Shown here in pieces: positions 44,155-57,080 of a DNA stretch of 64,000 bases (position 1 is the stretch's first letter; every line of letters starts with the position of its first letter). Location: NCBI GenBank assembly GCA_026826555.1, contig JAKSZT010054569.1, forward strand, positions 2,284,258-2,348,257, written 5' to 3'. The notes beneath the pieces are model-generated. The model was not told where the DNA came from. It searched no databases and was given only the letters and a program-made list of their open reading frames with translations. The stretch comes from Tolypeutes matacus (taxonomy: Eukaryota > Chordata > Mammalia > Cingulata > Chlamyphoridae). The translations under genes and the position numbers were made by a program.

Positions 44155-47100
44155 GCAAGTTTGTATAATTTCATTTTAATAATGATTGTGTTTAACAACC
44201 TTCTTTCAGAATTCATGAAAATTAAACAATCAGCTGTTGCAAGCTGGTACTACCAGGCACAGGGCACCACTACGTCACTTACCCAGACGCTTGCCTTGAG
44301 AATATGATGGTTTGCCATAGTCACACAGTGCATCCGAGGAAATAAAAAGAGGAGGGTTCAGCTACACTTTCTCTCTGCACCTGGTGATTTCTACATTTAA
44401 CTACCATGTTCACCTCAGCCCTACATGCAGAAGACAGCTTTCTTTCATCTTTTGTTGGTTTTCTTTGGATTAAAGACTGTCTTGGCTGACTGCCTAACTT
44501 TCTTCCAAAGCAGATCTTGTTTAGTCCACTAGAGTCTCCTCCTGGGTGAAGGTGAGGATCTGCTGAGCCAAATTTAGGGACCTCCCCTAGGTTTCCTGTG
44601 TGCTTTCCGGAGAAGCGAGCTTTGGAGTGGGAAGTAAGGGGTGGAGAATGGAGGGAGAGAAGGGGCCTCTAATGCAGTGATCTGGGTGGAGAAGGACCAG
44701 CTTTCTCATTACAGGGGTCAGGGGGCACTAGGAGAGAAGAGATGAGCATTAGAAGGAACTTGAGGATGGTGAGGAGACCAGGAAGGAGAAAACGTGTTCT
44801 GGCATCTCTCCGAATGAACTTAACCACTGCCAGTTGCTGGAGACGCAGGGGATCCTGGCCCCTTCCCCACTCTTCCTGCATTACCTAGGCCCCTCCCCGC
44901 CAGGAGGATTTGCCATCTGGGCTGACTCTCGGGCGACAAACTTCCCCAGCCTTAAATGTTGGCATCTTGGCGTTTTTGCCGAGATAGAGAACAATCTTCA
45001 ACCAAAGATTGACAAGACATCTTAAACGAAAGAGAAAAAGATGAACCCATGAGTAAGACAGCAGAAGAGTAAAATACACTGAAAAATACAAGTGACACCA
45101 AGGTTTGCTTTAGTTCTGATAACAGTGAGACTAACAGGCACAGGCACAGTCCTCAGTCAAGGAAAACAACATCATATACATAACTAAGGTTCTGAGACTT
45201 GACTGTATTTGATAAAAACATTCTTTTTCTTCCTTCTCATACCAGGTCTCCTTCCTCTCATTTCTCTCTCACCTTATCTTCTCTGCTCTCCTCCCTTGCC
45301 CCGCTTTTCTCCCTGAATGTTAGTAAGAAAAATCCCAGCCTCCACGGTGTTACTATGGAACTCTATCTTTATTTCCATGTCTTCAAATTTTGGCAGAGCC
45401 CAGCCTCTGCCTATGCTCCTCTGATGTTTTATGTTATTCCCTCTTCCATGCCACCAATGCGAATGCTTCATGGCTTTGAGATGTAATTGAGGTGGCAGCC
45501 ATCCCCACTTGCCCACCTCCAGGCCTCCTTGCTTTCTGTGCTTCTGTGTGTTTACCACACTGGCTGAGGCTGGTTAGAGGCTTTGGTAAGCCAAAGATTC
45601 TTTGAGATCCCAAACTTAAAAGGAGCTTTAAGTCCTAGGTGAATTTCTTTCTAGTGATGGATGGGAAGGAAGACGGGATTTAGCTTGTCAGAATGAGGAA
45701 CTCTAAAGGACCTGATGAATGAAATTGGTCTTGATGGCATCGGTGTTTTATTTTAATAAGGAGAGGATTGGATCTGTTTGGAGGTAAAAAATTCAAACTT
45801 TGAAAATGACCAACTGAAACCAAAGTCCAGAACCATGAATGATTTGGGTACCACTGTAGGCTAATTAAGGCAATCCAAATTAGTGGCTGATTTTCAAGGA
45901 ATTAAAACATAATCAAACTACCAATAACATTATGTTTAGAATAAATTGTTTCATGACTAAGAATGTAGTAGTTCTTCTCGAAGTGCCTCTGGGTCATAAT
46001 TATGCATATGGGCTACCATTGCCCTGAAGACGTGTGCAAGTGTTGGCTGATGAGCAAGTTCTTTCCATGACAAGCCAGATCAGCTAACTTTAACTGTAGC
46101 TGGATGATATTCCTGGAGCGACTTTCCTGTAATGTGTTCAAAACTGTTTCATTCCCTGGCACACAGAGAGCTTGACTTGATGACTTGGTAAGCCCTTCCA
46201 GACTGGCAATTCCACAAGTATGCTCCATGTACTTTCCTGTTTGCTTTTCATTCTGCCACAGAGCTTCCAACTGGCACAAGCGATAGCCAATCCCTGGCAG
46301 CCAATTCTGACTTTATAGAAATACTTTATGCCAGTTCTCTGAGTACTGATTAGATCCTTTTGATCTAGGTAATATTCTGAAAATCCAGTTTATTCATCCA
46401 CAAAATGGGGATAGTGCAACTTTCTATGCCAGAAGCATCAATGAGAAACCCCTAACTCTACACGATATCAGTAGAATATCCAATGCTTTGGGGTATTGTT
46501 GTCATAGTCACAGCCTGAGGACAGTGGACTGTGAATTTTTGAGGTCTCTCTAAAACCTGTGATACGCAAGACCGTGTGGCACAGCAAAACCCACAAATGT
46601 GAAAACTCAAAAGACCTGCATTACAGAGCCAGCTCTGTTGCTTGTATGTCGTTGGACTTCGAGCCCTCAATGTCTTCATTGTACAAACTCAGACTAACCA
46701 CACTTTTCCTCCCTTCCTTGCAGAGCTGTAAGATCTTTCCCCATCTGAAGAAGATGAGGTTGTACTAGGTCAGAGGTTCTCCGTCTTCTCTTGTCATACC
46801 ACTCTGGGGACGTCCGTGGTTGTTTGTCCTGCATGTAAACCTCACTTGTCATGCATGTCGCAGCACACCCTTCTCTACCCGAAGAAAGCGAATCAAAATG
46901 CAAGTGAAGGAAAACAGCGTTATTACTGTGAGAACCCTGGATCTGCTCTAATTTATAAATAGGAATAAATCACTCGTGAATTTCAGTGGTTTATTATCAG
47001 TAGCAAATTACTTGTGACACACCTCCCCTATCACCACTCCTGGTTGAAAACTGCAGAGCTAGATGATAAGGTTTCTTCCACCTCTACAGATTTCAAACTA

Positions 47101-47180
47101 CAAGTGAATGTTCAGGCTATATAAGGGCAAATGGTGATGATGGTGATACCAAATATAGAGGGAATACGCATCCACTGAGT
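44155..47180. other. No gene recognised; possible old hAT remnant near 46,770-47,060
   Basis: Mostly unique sequence. 45,740-45,990 is AT-rich and repeat-free ('ggctaattaaggcaatccaaattagtgg') and could be regulatory. 'gttctccgtcttctcttgtc ... tggttgaaaactgcagagc' hints at a degraded DNA transposon. No coding sequence supported. Confidence 0.4.
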
Positions 47181-47189
47181 GGAATAGCA

Positions 47190-47504
47190 CAGGGGTTGGC
47201 AAATACCACCTGCTGGCAAATCCAGGTCACAGACTAAGCCTTTATTTATTTATTTTTGCATTTTGAAATGGTTTAAGAAAAGTTAAATAAGAATATCACT
47301 TAGTGGCATATGAAAATTATATAATATTCAAATTGCTGTGTCCATAAATAAAGTTTTATTAGAATGCAGCCACATCTATCATTTCCATCTGGTCCGTGGC
47401 CACTTTCCTACAGACTTTATTAATTAAGACAGGGAAGGTATGACCTGAAAAGGCTAAAATAGCTACTGTCTGGCTTTTTACAGAAAAAGTTTATAGAGCC
47501 CTTG
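47190..47504 (-). mobile_element. hAT-type DNA transposon fossil with perfect 8-bp duplication
   Basis: Reverse-orientation copy of the 33598 family: 'ataaataaagttttattagaatgcagccacatct' and 'ctactgtctggctttttacagaaaaagtttatagagcc'. The duplication gaatagca is at 47182-47189 and 47505-47512. Confidence 0.85.
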
Positions 47505-47786
47505 GAATAGCATGTGCCTCATCTTTCCTCAATCCCCAAATCTAGAGAGAAATAAGAGAGTTTAACTTCTTCCTTCCTCATGTCTTTCTCCAGATTTCTT
47601 TAGGTTCACCATATAATTTATTGTCCAAACAGACACATTTTGAGCATGAAAGAGGACAACACACTTAATCTGGGACTGTCCTGGGCAAGCTGGGATGCAT
47701 GGCCACCCTATCTGGAATCCTGGGTATGAGCAAACCAAAGGCAAAGTGTTTGGGGTGGGATGGAGGCTCCCCTGGCCGGAACTCTT

Positions 47787-47808
47787 TTTTTTTTTTTTGG
47801 GGGGGGGA
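47787..47808. repeat. Poly-T followed by poly-G run
   Basis: About 14 T followed directly by about 9 G. Such runs are prone to sequencing error; no element assigned. Confidence 0.6.
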
Positions 47809-47884
47809 GATTATTTCCAGACTTTTTATTATTTTCCATAGGTCTGCTGGTCTATTGCTAGTGCCTGTTTATCATGTTTACTTT

Positions 47885-49010
47885 TCTTTTTTTAAAAAAT
47901 ATACTTGTTTATTTTTTTATTTTTTTAAAAGAAACTTAGATTACATAAATGTTACACAAAAAATATAGGGGATTCCCATATGCCCCACTCCCTAGCCCTC
48001 CCACATTTCCCCACATCAGCAACATCCTTCATTAGTGTGGTACATTTGTCACAATTGATGAACACATCCTGGGGCATTACCAGTAAGCAATGATTATAGT
48101 TTACATTGTAGTTTACACTCTCTCCTGCACATTTTTGCAAGTTATTGCATGATATATAATGGCCTGTATCTGTCATTGAAATGTCATTCAGGATAATTCC
48201 CAAGTCCCCAAAATGGCCTCAAATTACACCTATTTTTCCCTCTCCCTTCCCTCAGGACCTACAGTGGCCACTGCCTCCACATCCATGGTAAAAGTTCTTC
48301 CATTGCTAGGATCACAAAAAGTCTACAGTAGAACAACTGTAAGTCTACTCTAGTCCATTGTCCATTCTCCAGTCCTGAGGATTCTGGGATAGTGATGCCC
48401 ATTCCACCTCTAGTTGAGAAGGAGCTTAGATCCAATGGGGCAGATGGGTAGGACTTTCTTGCTTGCAGTTGCAGACTCTCTGTTTTTTGAGATGGTTGTT
48501 GTCAGTCATCTTCTCCTTATTAGTTGTTCTAGGTGAGTCCAATGAACTGGAGAGTAGGTGTTGCAAGTCTTTTGAGATTCAGGGTCCAACTGGCACATGG
48601 ACAGCCCAAAGATTTAAGTCTCTCGGACATACAATTATCAACTCTAGTACTAACTATAGGTTCAGATAGAGGGCCAGCAGGGCCATGTGTAGGGAAATAC
48701 AATTGAGTCCAACTTTATCACACCAGGGAGCGTAAATTCTAAAGTAGGGCCCACTGGCAGGGCACCAAACTCTGAGCTGTCTGCCCTGCCTATAGTGTCT
48801 GGATGTCTCCAGAGCCCTCAGGGGCCCTGCTATTCGAGGAAATATTTACTTAGGTATTCTATGAGTTCCTGCTGAGATGTGCATAAGCGTAACCTCTGAA
48901 ATGACCTCCTGACTCACTTTGAAGTTTCTTAGCCATATAAACTCATTTGTCTTTAACCTTCCTCCCTTTGGGTCAAGGTCTTTTTCCAGTTGCATTGCTA
49001 GGCCTGAACT
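47885..49010 (-). mobile_element. Long LINE-type 3'-end repeat, xenarthran, antisense
   Basis: Begins with T-rich sequence (antisense A-tail), then 'ggggattcccatatgcccc', 'catttgtcacaattgatgaacacatcc', 'atataatggcctgtatctgtcatt', and extends about 1.1 kb to 'gccatataaactcatttgtctttaacc...tttttccagttgcattgctag'. Its tail half matches 11440-12115 in reverse. No coding frame; probably a LINE 3'UTR. Confidence 0.6.
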
Positions 49011-50395
49011 CTTATGGATTCATTCTCTGCTTCCTGAACTGAAAGTAAGAGGTATCTCTTTGCCCAAGAATGGAGAGAAGGGCTTGTTTCAGAGAGAGTC
49101 GGCCTCCCCAAAAACTATAGGACCTGTTTACCCACCTCTTCTCCTATCCCAGGCCCCTTCCTGTGTAGTCACTATTTTGATATTTCCATATATTCTTGCT
49201 TTGGGAGGGCTAGTCTGCTTTTTACAAATTTTTATTTTTAGTAGATAAGAGAATATTGAATAATCAGCATAAACACAGTCCCTCATATTTGTTTTTGAAA
49301 TTCGCTGTAATACAGCCCTCACCCAGCCCATGGTTATTTGTATGGGAAATCGGTAATGGAAGAAGTCAAAGAAAGAAATAGGGACCTGCTGACAGTTATG
49401 TAGTTTCAGGAAAACCAAAAGCAAAATGCCGAGTATTTGCCCCAGGCAAGCGAGTTGACACTTTAGCATGTGGTTGAACTGAAAAGGGAAGTGGCTTTTA
49501 GAAGCTGGGACCTTTGGATCTCCAACTAGTTCATCTCACAAAACAAAACCAAACCCGATTTACTCTTGCAGGGGTAGAAGGAGAAGTAATCTCGTGGAAA
49601 AGCAGGGGCCATATCTCTTTGGGCTTTCTACTTCGTTGTGAAATCAGTGCTTTGAATTGTGCTTAAGAATAAGCCAGTTAGGGCAGAGAGATGTAACACG
49701 CCAGCAGCAGCCGAGGACACAGGCCTGGGGCACCAGGAGACCCGAGACTCTTGTTTCTGTGAGAACAGCCTTTCCTTCCTCTGGATACAAGGGACTTCTG
49801 TCTCTCCAATTGCCCCGGGTCGAGCCACTCACCACCCTTGCAGGAAGGCCCTAGGTGGGAGTGAGGCTCACTGTCAGGTGAGGGGTCCTAGGAGAGGCAG
49901 ATGGAAAGCAGTGGGCAGCGCCTCCCCTCATGGAAAGCTGTGCACCCCCTCGGCCTCAGGGATCTTCCATTATAATGCTACTTCATCCTGGGTTCTGACC
50001 CCTCCAGTCTGGTGCTCTCAGCTAAAAGTCTTGAAAAAGAATCAGCCCTAACTCTGGGAACTGAATCAGGATTTTACTTGCCAGGTTTTTGCTTTTTATT
50101 TGTTTTAATCTGCTAGAAAGCAAAGCGATGCATTTATAATGGCAGTGAAATCCGGGGTCCTGTACCTAAATACTGCATAAATTATCACCAGCTTTACTTT
50201 CCCCAGGAGGGCCAGCCTAAATGTTTGCTAAAAGCAGTCCCATTTCCCAGGTTATGTAAGGGAAACACTAGCACCAGAAAAATGAAAATCTTAGAGAGGA
50301 TTGATTCATTCCCATGGGTTCAGGCTATGAGCTTTTAACGGAAGCCTTAAACACACCAAAATAAATTCTGGATTTTAACTGATTTTAGTTAAATT
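49011..50395. other. No gene; possible conserved block 50,080-50,280
   Basis: The block around 'gcaaagcgatgcatttataatggcagtgaaatccgggg' and 'aatactgcataaattatcaccagc' is repeat-free and could be regulatory. The rest is unassigned. Frames near 49,650-50,050 have no motif. Confidence 0.4.
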
Positions 50396-50399
50396 TAAA

Positions 50400-51330
50400 A
50401 GCATTACTTGAAACCAAAAAGAAAATACATTTAATAGGTATTTCATCCTTGAATGTAGATAAGAATTAAAATAAATTGAACAAATCCATTGAGATTATTA
50501 AATAGGAATTAAAATCCTATAATTAAACAAGTACAAAAAAATGGATACACAAGCATATTTCCACTAATATATAGGAAAATAGCTGATGTATTTAACATAT
50601 AAAAAGCTTCACATAAATAAATAAGGAAAGCAGTAATGTGCTCAAAAGAAAAATGGGGAAGTGATATGAAGCAACAATTCAAAGAAAAGTACATAAAAAA
50701 TTAATAAGGAGATGAAATTGATTGATATTACAAGTCATCAAAAATGCAAATTAAAAAATAAGCTGTTTTCAAGTACAAAATTAGCAAAATTTTGAAAATG
50801 ATAATAATGCAATAATGTCAGTGAGATTTTGATGAAATGAGCTTCCTATGCTGCTAGCAGGAATGTAGACTGATGAATCATTTTTGGAAAGCAGTCGTAC
50901 AATATTTATTAAAAGCGTTAAAATGTTTATATCCTTTAAACTACTAATTGTCTTTCTAGGAATCTTTCCTAAGGTAATAATTAGACACTCAAACAGAGAA
51001 TTATTTCAGAAACCACTTCAATATAACATTACTTATAATAGCAAAAGACAAAAGAAAATAAAACCCTGAAAACATGCGAAAAGTTCCCAAATAATAACTT
51101 GTTAAAACAGAGAATATATAATATAATAGAAAAATGCTCATTATAAGTGGAAAAACAAGTGTATTATTCTAAGTTTGTAAAAATAATGAACAGAAAATGT
51201 ATAACAATATTAGCCGTGCATACCTTTCTCTAGGTGTTGAAATTACAGTTGATTTTTACTTTTGTCTTTGCATCAGCACTTAAAATGAGTACTTTAAAAA
51301 TGTCCGTTATGCATTTATTCCTTGCCTTAT
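50400..51330 (+). mobile_element. Old L1 (L1M/ME-type) 3'UTR, sense
   Basis: 'caaagaaaagtacataaaaaattaa', 'gcttcctatgctgctagcaggaatgtagactg', 'tttttggaaagcagtcgtacaatatttattaaaagcg', 'cctttaaactactaattgtctttctaggaat', 'cattacttataatagcaaaaga' follow the L1 3'UTR order. Confidence 0.7.
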
Positions 51331-51461
51331 CCCAAAGAGAATTTAGGGTTTAAAAACATGAATACTCGAGTAAGATAAATTACAAATAATTAAGAAAGAT
51401 GGAAAAAAGGGTACGAAAATTACTATGGACCTAGGAATAGCCTTAACATTACAGAAGATAT

Positions 51462-51479
51462 CTATCTATCTATCTATTA
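51462..51479. repeat. (TATC)n microsatellite
   Basis: About four and a half TATC units. Confidence 0.85.
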
Positions 51480-52178
51480 GAATGTCCTTCCTACAAAGCA
51501 TATGCTGTGTAGTACCATGGACCCGACAGAGGAAATTTGGCCATAAGCTTCCTAGCAGCCAGCACAAAGCAAGAAACACTTTCAGTTTCAAAATTCACAG
51601 TATGCCCAAAATAAAATCAAGCTAGTTGCTTAATAAAAACACACGTGCCCTGAACCCGGGACCAGAGAGAATTATTTTACGTGGATCCTTAAAGGAAGGC
51701 TTTACGAATCCTAATCACCGCAGTGCATTTGATGCAGCAGTATTGCCGACAGTGACCTGTAACTCTATGCTGATGTCCCCAAACCAAGGTGTAAATGAGG
51801 AAAGCAATTCTGATCACTCCTGCTGAACTCAGGGGTCAACTCTAGCACATCTAGACCAGCTATTCCAGCGCGAGTTCGGCAGAGCCTTGCTTGCCTGGTT
51901 TCCCTGTGGGAAAAGGAAATGTTTCCGTGGTGTCTCGGCATGAGAACACCTGCGTGCCCCGTGTACCTCTCAGAAAGTTGCAGTGCACGTTAGCAAATCC
52001 AACTGATTCATCTAGGCTTGCCCAAGTTTATTTGACCAATTTCCTTGCAAAAGGCCTGTTGGATGAAACAGCCATTAACCTTACTCCAGGAAAAATTCCC
52101 AATGAATGTTTGTTGCTTTTAAAATCTGGGAGGGGGGAATTATTTGATAAATAGTAAAAGAGGGGGATAAAAAGAAGA
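51480..52178. other. No gene; repeat-free, possibly conserved
   Basis: Retained CpGs and mixed composition with short frames (51626-51826, 51891-52154) but no known motif. Confidence 0.4.
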
Positions 52179-52260
52179 GAGTGGGTGTAGCTCAGTGATT
52201 GAGTGTACAAGGTCCTGGGTTCAATCCCTTGCGCCTCCTAAAAAAAAAAAAACAAAAAAA
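52179..52260 (+). mobile_element. tRNA-Ala-like SINE
   Basis: 'gtgggtgtagctcagtgatt' (52181-52200) matches the tRNA-Ala 5' arm and A box. The B box 'ggttcaatcc' is at 52218-52227, then 'gcgcctcc' and an A-tail. About 20 bases of the anticodon arm are missing compared with a tRNA, so it is not a functional tRNA gene. Confidence 0.85.
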
Positions 52261-52299
52261 CAGAGGATGCCCCAAATCATAGAATGACTGCATGCAGTG

Positions 52300-52748
52300 T
52301 TGTTTTTTTTTCACTTTATTTTGTACATTTAATAATTGAAAATATAAACAATTAAAAACTAAAAAGTAAACACAGATGAATAAATATGTACATTTCTCAA
52401 TTAAATGTACTGAATACATATAAAAATTTTTTTTGAATCAAACAATATATTACACAATATATTTGGTTCATAGTAATGCATTCATACAGTATTTGTCCTT
52501 TTGTGTCTGGCTTGCTTCACTCAACATAATGTCCTCCAGGTTCATCCATGTTGCCATATGCTTTATGACTTCATTTCTTCTTACAGCTGCATAATATTCC
52601 ATCGTGTGAATAGACCAAGTTTGTTTATCCATTCATCTGTTGATGGACACCTGGGTTGTTTCCAACTTTTGGCAATGGTGAATAATGTGGCTATGAACAT
52701 CGGTGTGCAGGTGTCTGTTCGTGTCACTCATGCAGTATTTTTTGACTC
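52300..52748 (-). mobile_element. L1 3'UTR fragment, antisense
   Basis: T-rich start, then 'gcttgcttcactcaacataatgtcctccaggttcatccatg', 'gctgcataatattccatcgtgtg', 'ccattcatctgttgatggacacctgggttgtttccaac', 'aataatgtggctatgaacat', a well-known L1M 3'UTR order. Confidence 0.8.
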
Positions 52749-53490
52749 ACTGCATCCTTACCTTTGCATTGAGCTTTGGGGGACTCCCTCTTTTACATTT
52801 CCACCCCTCTCACCTTGGCCATGGTTTTGCACTCTGCTCACTGCTGCTCTGGGGCCAAAATCCAAGAAAGACAGGCTAATTTGGGTTGTTCCATTCCAAG
52901 GCTAGAGTGGCCAGGACACAGAGCTGGAGAAGGTGGTGAGACCCTTGATAGACACAGAGTAAATAAATCAGGCCTCTAATTAAATTTACATGATAAATAA
53001 ATAGGTTGTCTCATTTATTTAGTAAACAAATTTAGGCAGATAATGAGATTTCATCTGGAGGCTGTGCAATGCCCCAGAGACATATGCCAGCCAGTTACCC
53101 TGTTACCATTCCACGTTTTCTGCAGAAGGTTTTATCTGGTTCATCAGGTAGTTGTGTCTGCAAGAGAAGGGATGAGTAAGGCATAGCAAAGAAGAAAGGT
53201 CCCTGGTATGGAGGGGCTCTCCTTCCATTTGTGGCCACAAAAGAAATCAGAGTATATATATAGCACGCTAGACAGAGTTTTTAAGGGAAGAAGGAATCAA
53301 GTTTCTCATGATATTAGGAACAGGAAAAGGAAGAGAAGAGATGGAGCATTGCTTTAGTTGGTAGCAAAAATCAAGATGTTGAGATCAAGAGAAGTTAGAA
53401 TTAAAACCAAGCTGTGTCTGAGTTACGTGCTTTGCATGGTGCTGGTGGCCTAGCCAAGAGCTGGCGACTTTGGTTGCACGAGGGAAACCT
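52749..53490. other. No feature recognised
   Basis: Unique-looking sequence. Confidence 0.45.
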
Positions 53491-53504
53491 TCTTGGGCTA
53501 ACTG

Positions 53505-53665
53505 ACCAGTGGTGTGGACTTGGGCAAGTCACCTGATGTCTGTGGGACTTGGTTTCTTCACCTCTAAACAAAGACTAATAAAGGTACAAGGATTGCCAAA
53601 CCATCACAGGCTTAGAATACTCTGTAAATTGTTAAAGTGCGATGCAAATGTTTAGTTTTATTATA
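53505..53665 (+). repeat. MIR fossil
   Basis: 'gtgtggacttgggcaagtcacctgatgtctgtgggacttggtttcttcacctctaaa' is the MIR core; the 3' half follows. Confidence 0.75.
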
Positions 53666-53850
53666 ATACTATGTAAATGATGGCAGGAAGCAAAGTATAG
53701 TAGGGAGAGTAGAAAATAGAGAAACTAGATTAGAGTGCTGGGTTCGAATTCTGACTCTTTGTTTCTTTTCCCTGTGTGAAGACAATGCTGGGAAAGACTC
53801 TGTCCCTTTCTGGTTCAGTCTCTGTTTCTGTATGCATTAGGTCTTGTTTC

Positions 53851-53893
53851 TCTCTCTCTCTCTCTCTCTCCCCTCTCCACCCCCCCACCCCCC
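53851..53893. repeat. (CT)n with C-rich run
   Basis: About ten CT units followed by a 'ccacccccccaccccccc' type tract. Confidence 0.85.
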
Positions 53894-54370
53894 TTTATCA
53901 CCTCTGTCATTCTCTCTCTATGTATGAAACAAGTGTAACCACTTCTTGGAAAGGAATCTTGATGCCAGACTTTGGAGAATCCCATGCCCCAGAATTACTG
54001 TGCAGTGAACATTTGTTTTAGAGCATCAACAAAGAAACTAACAAAATGAGTTAACAGCATAATATCCCTTTGATTTGTAAGCCATTGCAGGCCTTCGGAA
54101 GCCTAGCAGCTACAGGACAGGTGAGACAGGTGAGATTGTCCAGGACAGGATGTTTGAACAACCTGTTATATCCATGGCACATGCCCAATCTCAAGGCCCC
54201 ACTTTTATTTACATCTGAGACATCAGACTGATCTCATGAGCTCCTTCCTCAAACTGCCTCCCCAGGCCCTGCTGTTGAAATACAAGACAAATTCCATTCT
54301 GCATTTAGAAGAAACTACATAGAAGGAAGGACATATGGAGTGGAATTTCTAGGGTCTTCTCCATTATCGC
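53894..54370. other. No feature recognised
   Basis: Unique-looking sequence. Confidence 0.45.
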
Positions 54371-54374
54371 CTTC

Positions 54375-54600
54375 CACCATGAGCCCTTCAGGATTGCCTC
54401 TGCTGGACTCCAGCACTCCTCGGCATTCATCGCATTCTCTCCTTCATGTACTGATCTGTCTATTCAGATCTTTTTCTCTCAAATAAACAGCAAACTACTT
54501 GAGTTCAAGGACTAAATGGGACATATTTCTATGTCCATCACCCTGGCCGCAGGCCTTGCACACAGTCAGAGCCCAATAAATGCTCAAGTGGATGTTCAAC
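54375..54600 (+). repeat. L2 LINE 3' end
   Basis: 'aacagcaaactacttgagttcaaggactaaatggg' and 'ggccttgcacacagtcagagcccaataaatgctcaagtgg' match the L2 terminal layout. Confidence 0.7.
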
Positions 54601-55835
54601 TTGAGTCTGCACAGGAAGACAGAGCAGATGCAGAAAGACACAATGGCCACTGGCCCTGTGGCCCATGCTGCCCACATGCCTTCGTCCTGGCCTTGGCACA
54701 TCTTCATCTCTGCCTAAGAGATGAGGAAATAGAGGCAGGAAGGGCCTGTCAGCTGTCACTTAGCAAACACTTGACAGAACCAAATGATTCCAATCTGGAG
54801 AGAAAGGAAGAAGTAAGGAGAGAGAAGAAAGAGACTCCTTCCAGGTTTGGGGGTCCGGATGGCTGGGGCCCCTGCTTCACCCTCCCTACCTGCTTGCCTG
54901 TGATGGACATCGTTTTCTGGAACTCCAGGGCTAGGTCAGAGTGACCTCCAATTCTCTAGCCTTGATCCGCCACCTCTGGACCTCCAGATCACATGTCACT
55001 TCTCTGATTCATCCTCTCTAGTGCACAGGCAGCAGGGAATGGGGAGCAGAAGTGGGCCCAGCAAAGCAGTCCAAGGTGTGTTCCCTTCCCAGATGTGGAG
55101 GAGGGTTTCTTGCGTCTACTCCAGGGGAGGCCCCCCCTTTGAGGATTGCTCTCCGCAGGCTCTGCTCATGCAGTCCTTGGCAGGACCACACAGTACGGGG
55201 TGTAGAGAAGACCTCGACTTTGAGAAGAGAGGCGCCTCATGTTCACCCATATTGCTTGGTCCCTTAGTCCTGGCCTTTCATGCTGCTTTCTCTCTGCCCA
55301 AGACACGATGATACTAAGACAGGAAGGGCATCTAAGCCATCCCTCAGCAAGGGACAACAGGGCCTTGCCCCTGCTTCGCCCATGGCACCCGCCTGCTGCT
55401 CAGCCTCTTTGACTCCCTGCCACTGGGCAGCAGGACAGTGTAAATAGCCCCAGAGCATGTCAGGGCTGAGCTAAACTGCCATATGGATGGCAACTTTCCC
55501 CTCCACATCTGTTTAGCGTAATTTAAAAATCACAGTCCTTGCACCTACATGAATGGCAGGCAGCACATGCTGTCCATCCTTTTTATTATTCCAAATTAAA
55601 GTATTGCCTGGCGTCTGGGGTTTCTGCATAGACTGTAATAGTAGGGCTCTCATCTGTCTTCCAATCAAACTTTGGGAGAAAGCATATTGGGTTGGAGGGG
55701 AGTTATGCACACCTGACTTCCATGTAGTTGCAGCACAAGAGACCTTCACCGTGGCTTTGGGCACTGGCCCTGTGGTTTGGCTCCTGTGCGTGACAGAGAG
55801 AGGGAGAGCATGAGAGGACACGGAAGCAAGTGCAT
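54601..55835. other. No gene recognised
   Basis: A 142-codon frame at 54516-54944 (plus) starts inside the L2 fossil and has no domain. Other frames are shorter and overlapping. Confidence 0.5.
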
Positions 55836-55839
55836 CTGG

Positions 55840-56260
55840 GCTTCATTAGTTGCAATGTAATTTACAAAAGGCAGCTTTTCAGATGTTGGGATAATCAGCA
55901 GGCTGTTATCGAGGTAGCACACGGTAATCATTGGTTGACATGAGCAATCCATGCTCAGTGAGATAAATGGGTTTGACTGGCAGGGCAGCAGTTGGACTTT
56001 AATAAAAAACAAATTGAATTTTTTTTTCCTGTGGCTTAATGTAAGAATCATCTGACCGTATGCATAAAATCGACACAATGGCAAGAACCCCCGGCAGAAA
56101 GAAAATGCCACAGCTCTGGGTCTCAGAGCCAATTTCAGGGTTATAAATTCCAGTGATGTTTGGGCTGTGGATGAAATTGGGGTGGGTGGGGTGAGGAGGA
56201 GAAAGAAATGCAGGGACCTCTCGGCCCAAGGTGGCATAAATCACAGCGTAATGGACAAGT
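55840..56260. promoter_or_regulatory. Candidate conserved non-coding element / enhancer
   Basis: A repeat-free block with retained CpGs and words such as 'gggcttcattagttgcaatgtaatttac', 'gtaatcattggttgac', 'gactttaataaaaaacaaattgaa' and 'gtatgcataaaatcgacac'. The minus frame at 55746-56237 (163 codons) lacks domains and spans TA-rich text, so it is judged non-coding. Confidence 0.35.
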
Positions 56261-56930
56261 AATGTAATGCTTTTCCGAAACCTCAGCGTGAATCATTGCC
56301 TTTTCATACAATGAATCTAGACGCTGGTGGGTGAAGAACTTGAAGCTGTTGACTCTCAGAATGATGCCCTCTTTGGGGACGATATAACCACATGCTTAGC
56401 TTGGTCAAGTCTTGGCTGTGTGGTCTCTTACCCTGTCCTCCACATGCCAGTATCCGTAGCCCAGGGAGTCGCCTTCAATGGGCCAAGCATACTGTCTCCG
56501 TATGGGCCACCCCCCACCCCCACCTCCTGGCAGCAGTTCCTTCATCTTACTAGATGGCTGTATGCACAGGTTTTCAAGTCCAGCACATAGCAGGTGGCTG
56601 TAGAGACTTAAATGGCTCATGTGTGCTGGGCTTGTTTGCAGGGCATAGAGCAAAAGAGCGAAATATCAGCAAAGTGCAGAGGACATCGCTTGAGGACGTG
56701 CCAGGAGACTGTCGGGACTTTCTTTGCACATAACCCCACACGTGCTCATCAAAGTTTGGGTGGACATTTTCTATCACGTCCCTCACACGTGGACCAGAGG
56801 TTCACCTTTAAATCAGCCATGGGGATCTTTAAGGCCCATGCAGCTTATAGAATAGAAAGGAGCATGTTACTTATTTGCCATGGCAAGTTGGTTTAAAAGT
56901 AGTCACTGGCAAAAGGATAAGGTCATCCTT
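56261..56930. other. No feature recognised
   Basis: Unique-looking sequence. Confidence 0.45.
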
Positions 56931-56934
56931 AAAG

Positions 56935-57080
56935 GTCATAAGGATCCTAGAATCCTAAACCTGGAAAAGACCTTAGACATAATGAGGAGACTCCAAGACA
57001 CGATTATTTGTCCAAGATCACATGGCAAATTGGCTACAGGGTCAAGGCTAGAGCCCTGGGATTTGGGGTTTCTGCCTTTT
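56935..57080 (-). repeat. MIR/MIR3-like fossil
   Basis: 'cataaggatcctagaatcctaaacctggaaaagaccttagacataatgagg' and 'ttgtccaagatcacatggcaaattgg' resemble the antisense MIR3-type repeat. Confidence 0.55.

Noticed and set aside
52179..52260. tRNA-Ala gene
   Set aside because: A and B boxes are present but the anticodon arm is missing and an A-tail follows; it is a SINE.
54516..54944. 142-codon plus-strand frame
   Set aside because: Begins inside an L2 fossil and shows no recognisable domain.
55746..56237. 163-codon minus-strand frame
   Set aside because: No domain, and it overlaps a competing frame. The composition looks regulatory or neutral rather than coding.
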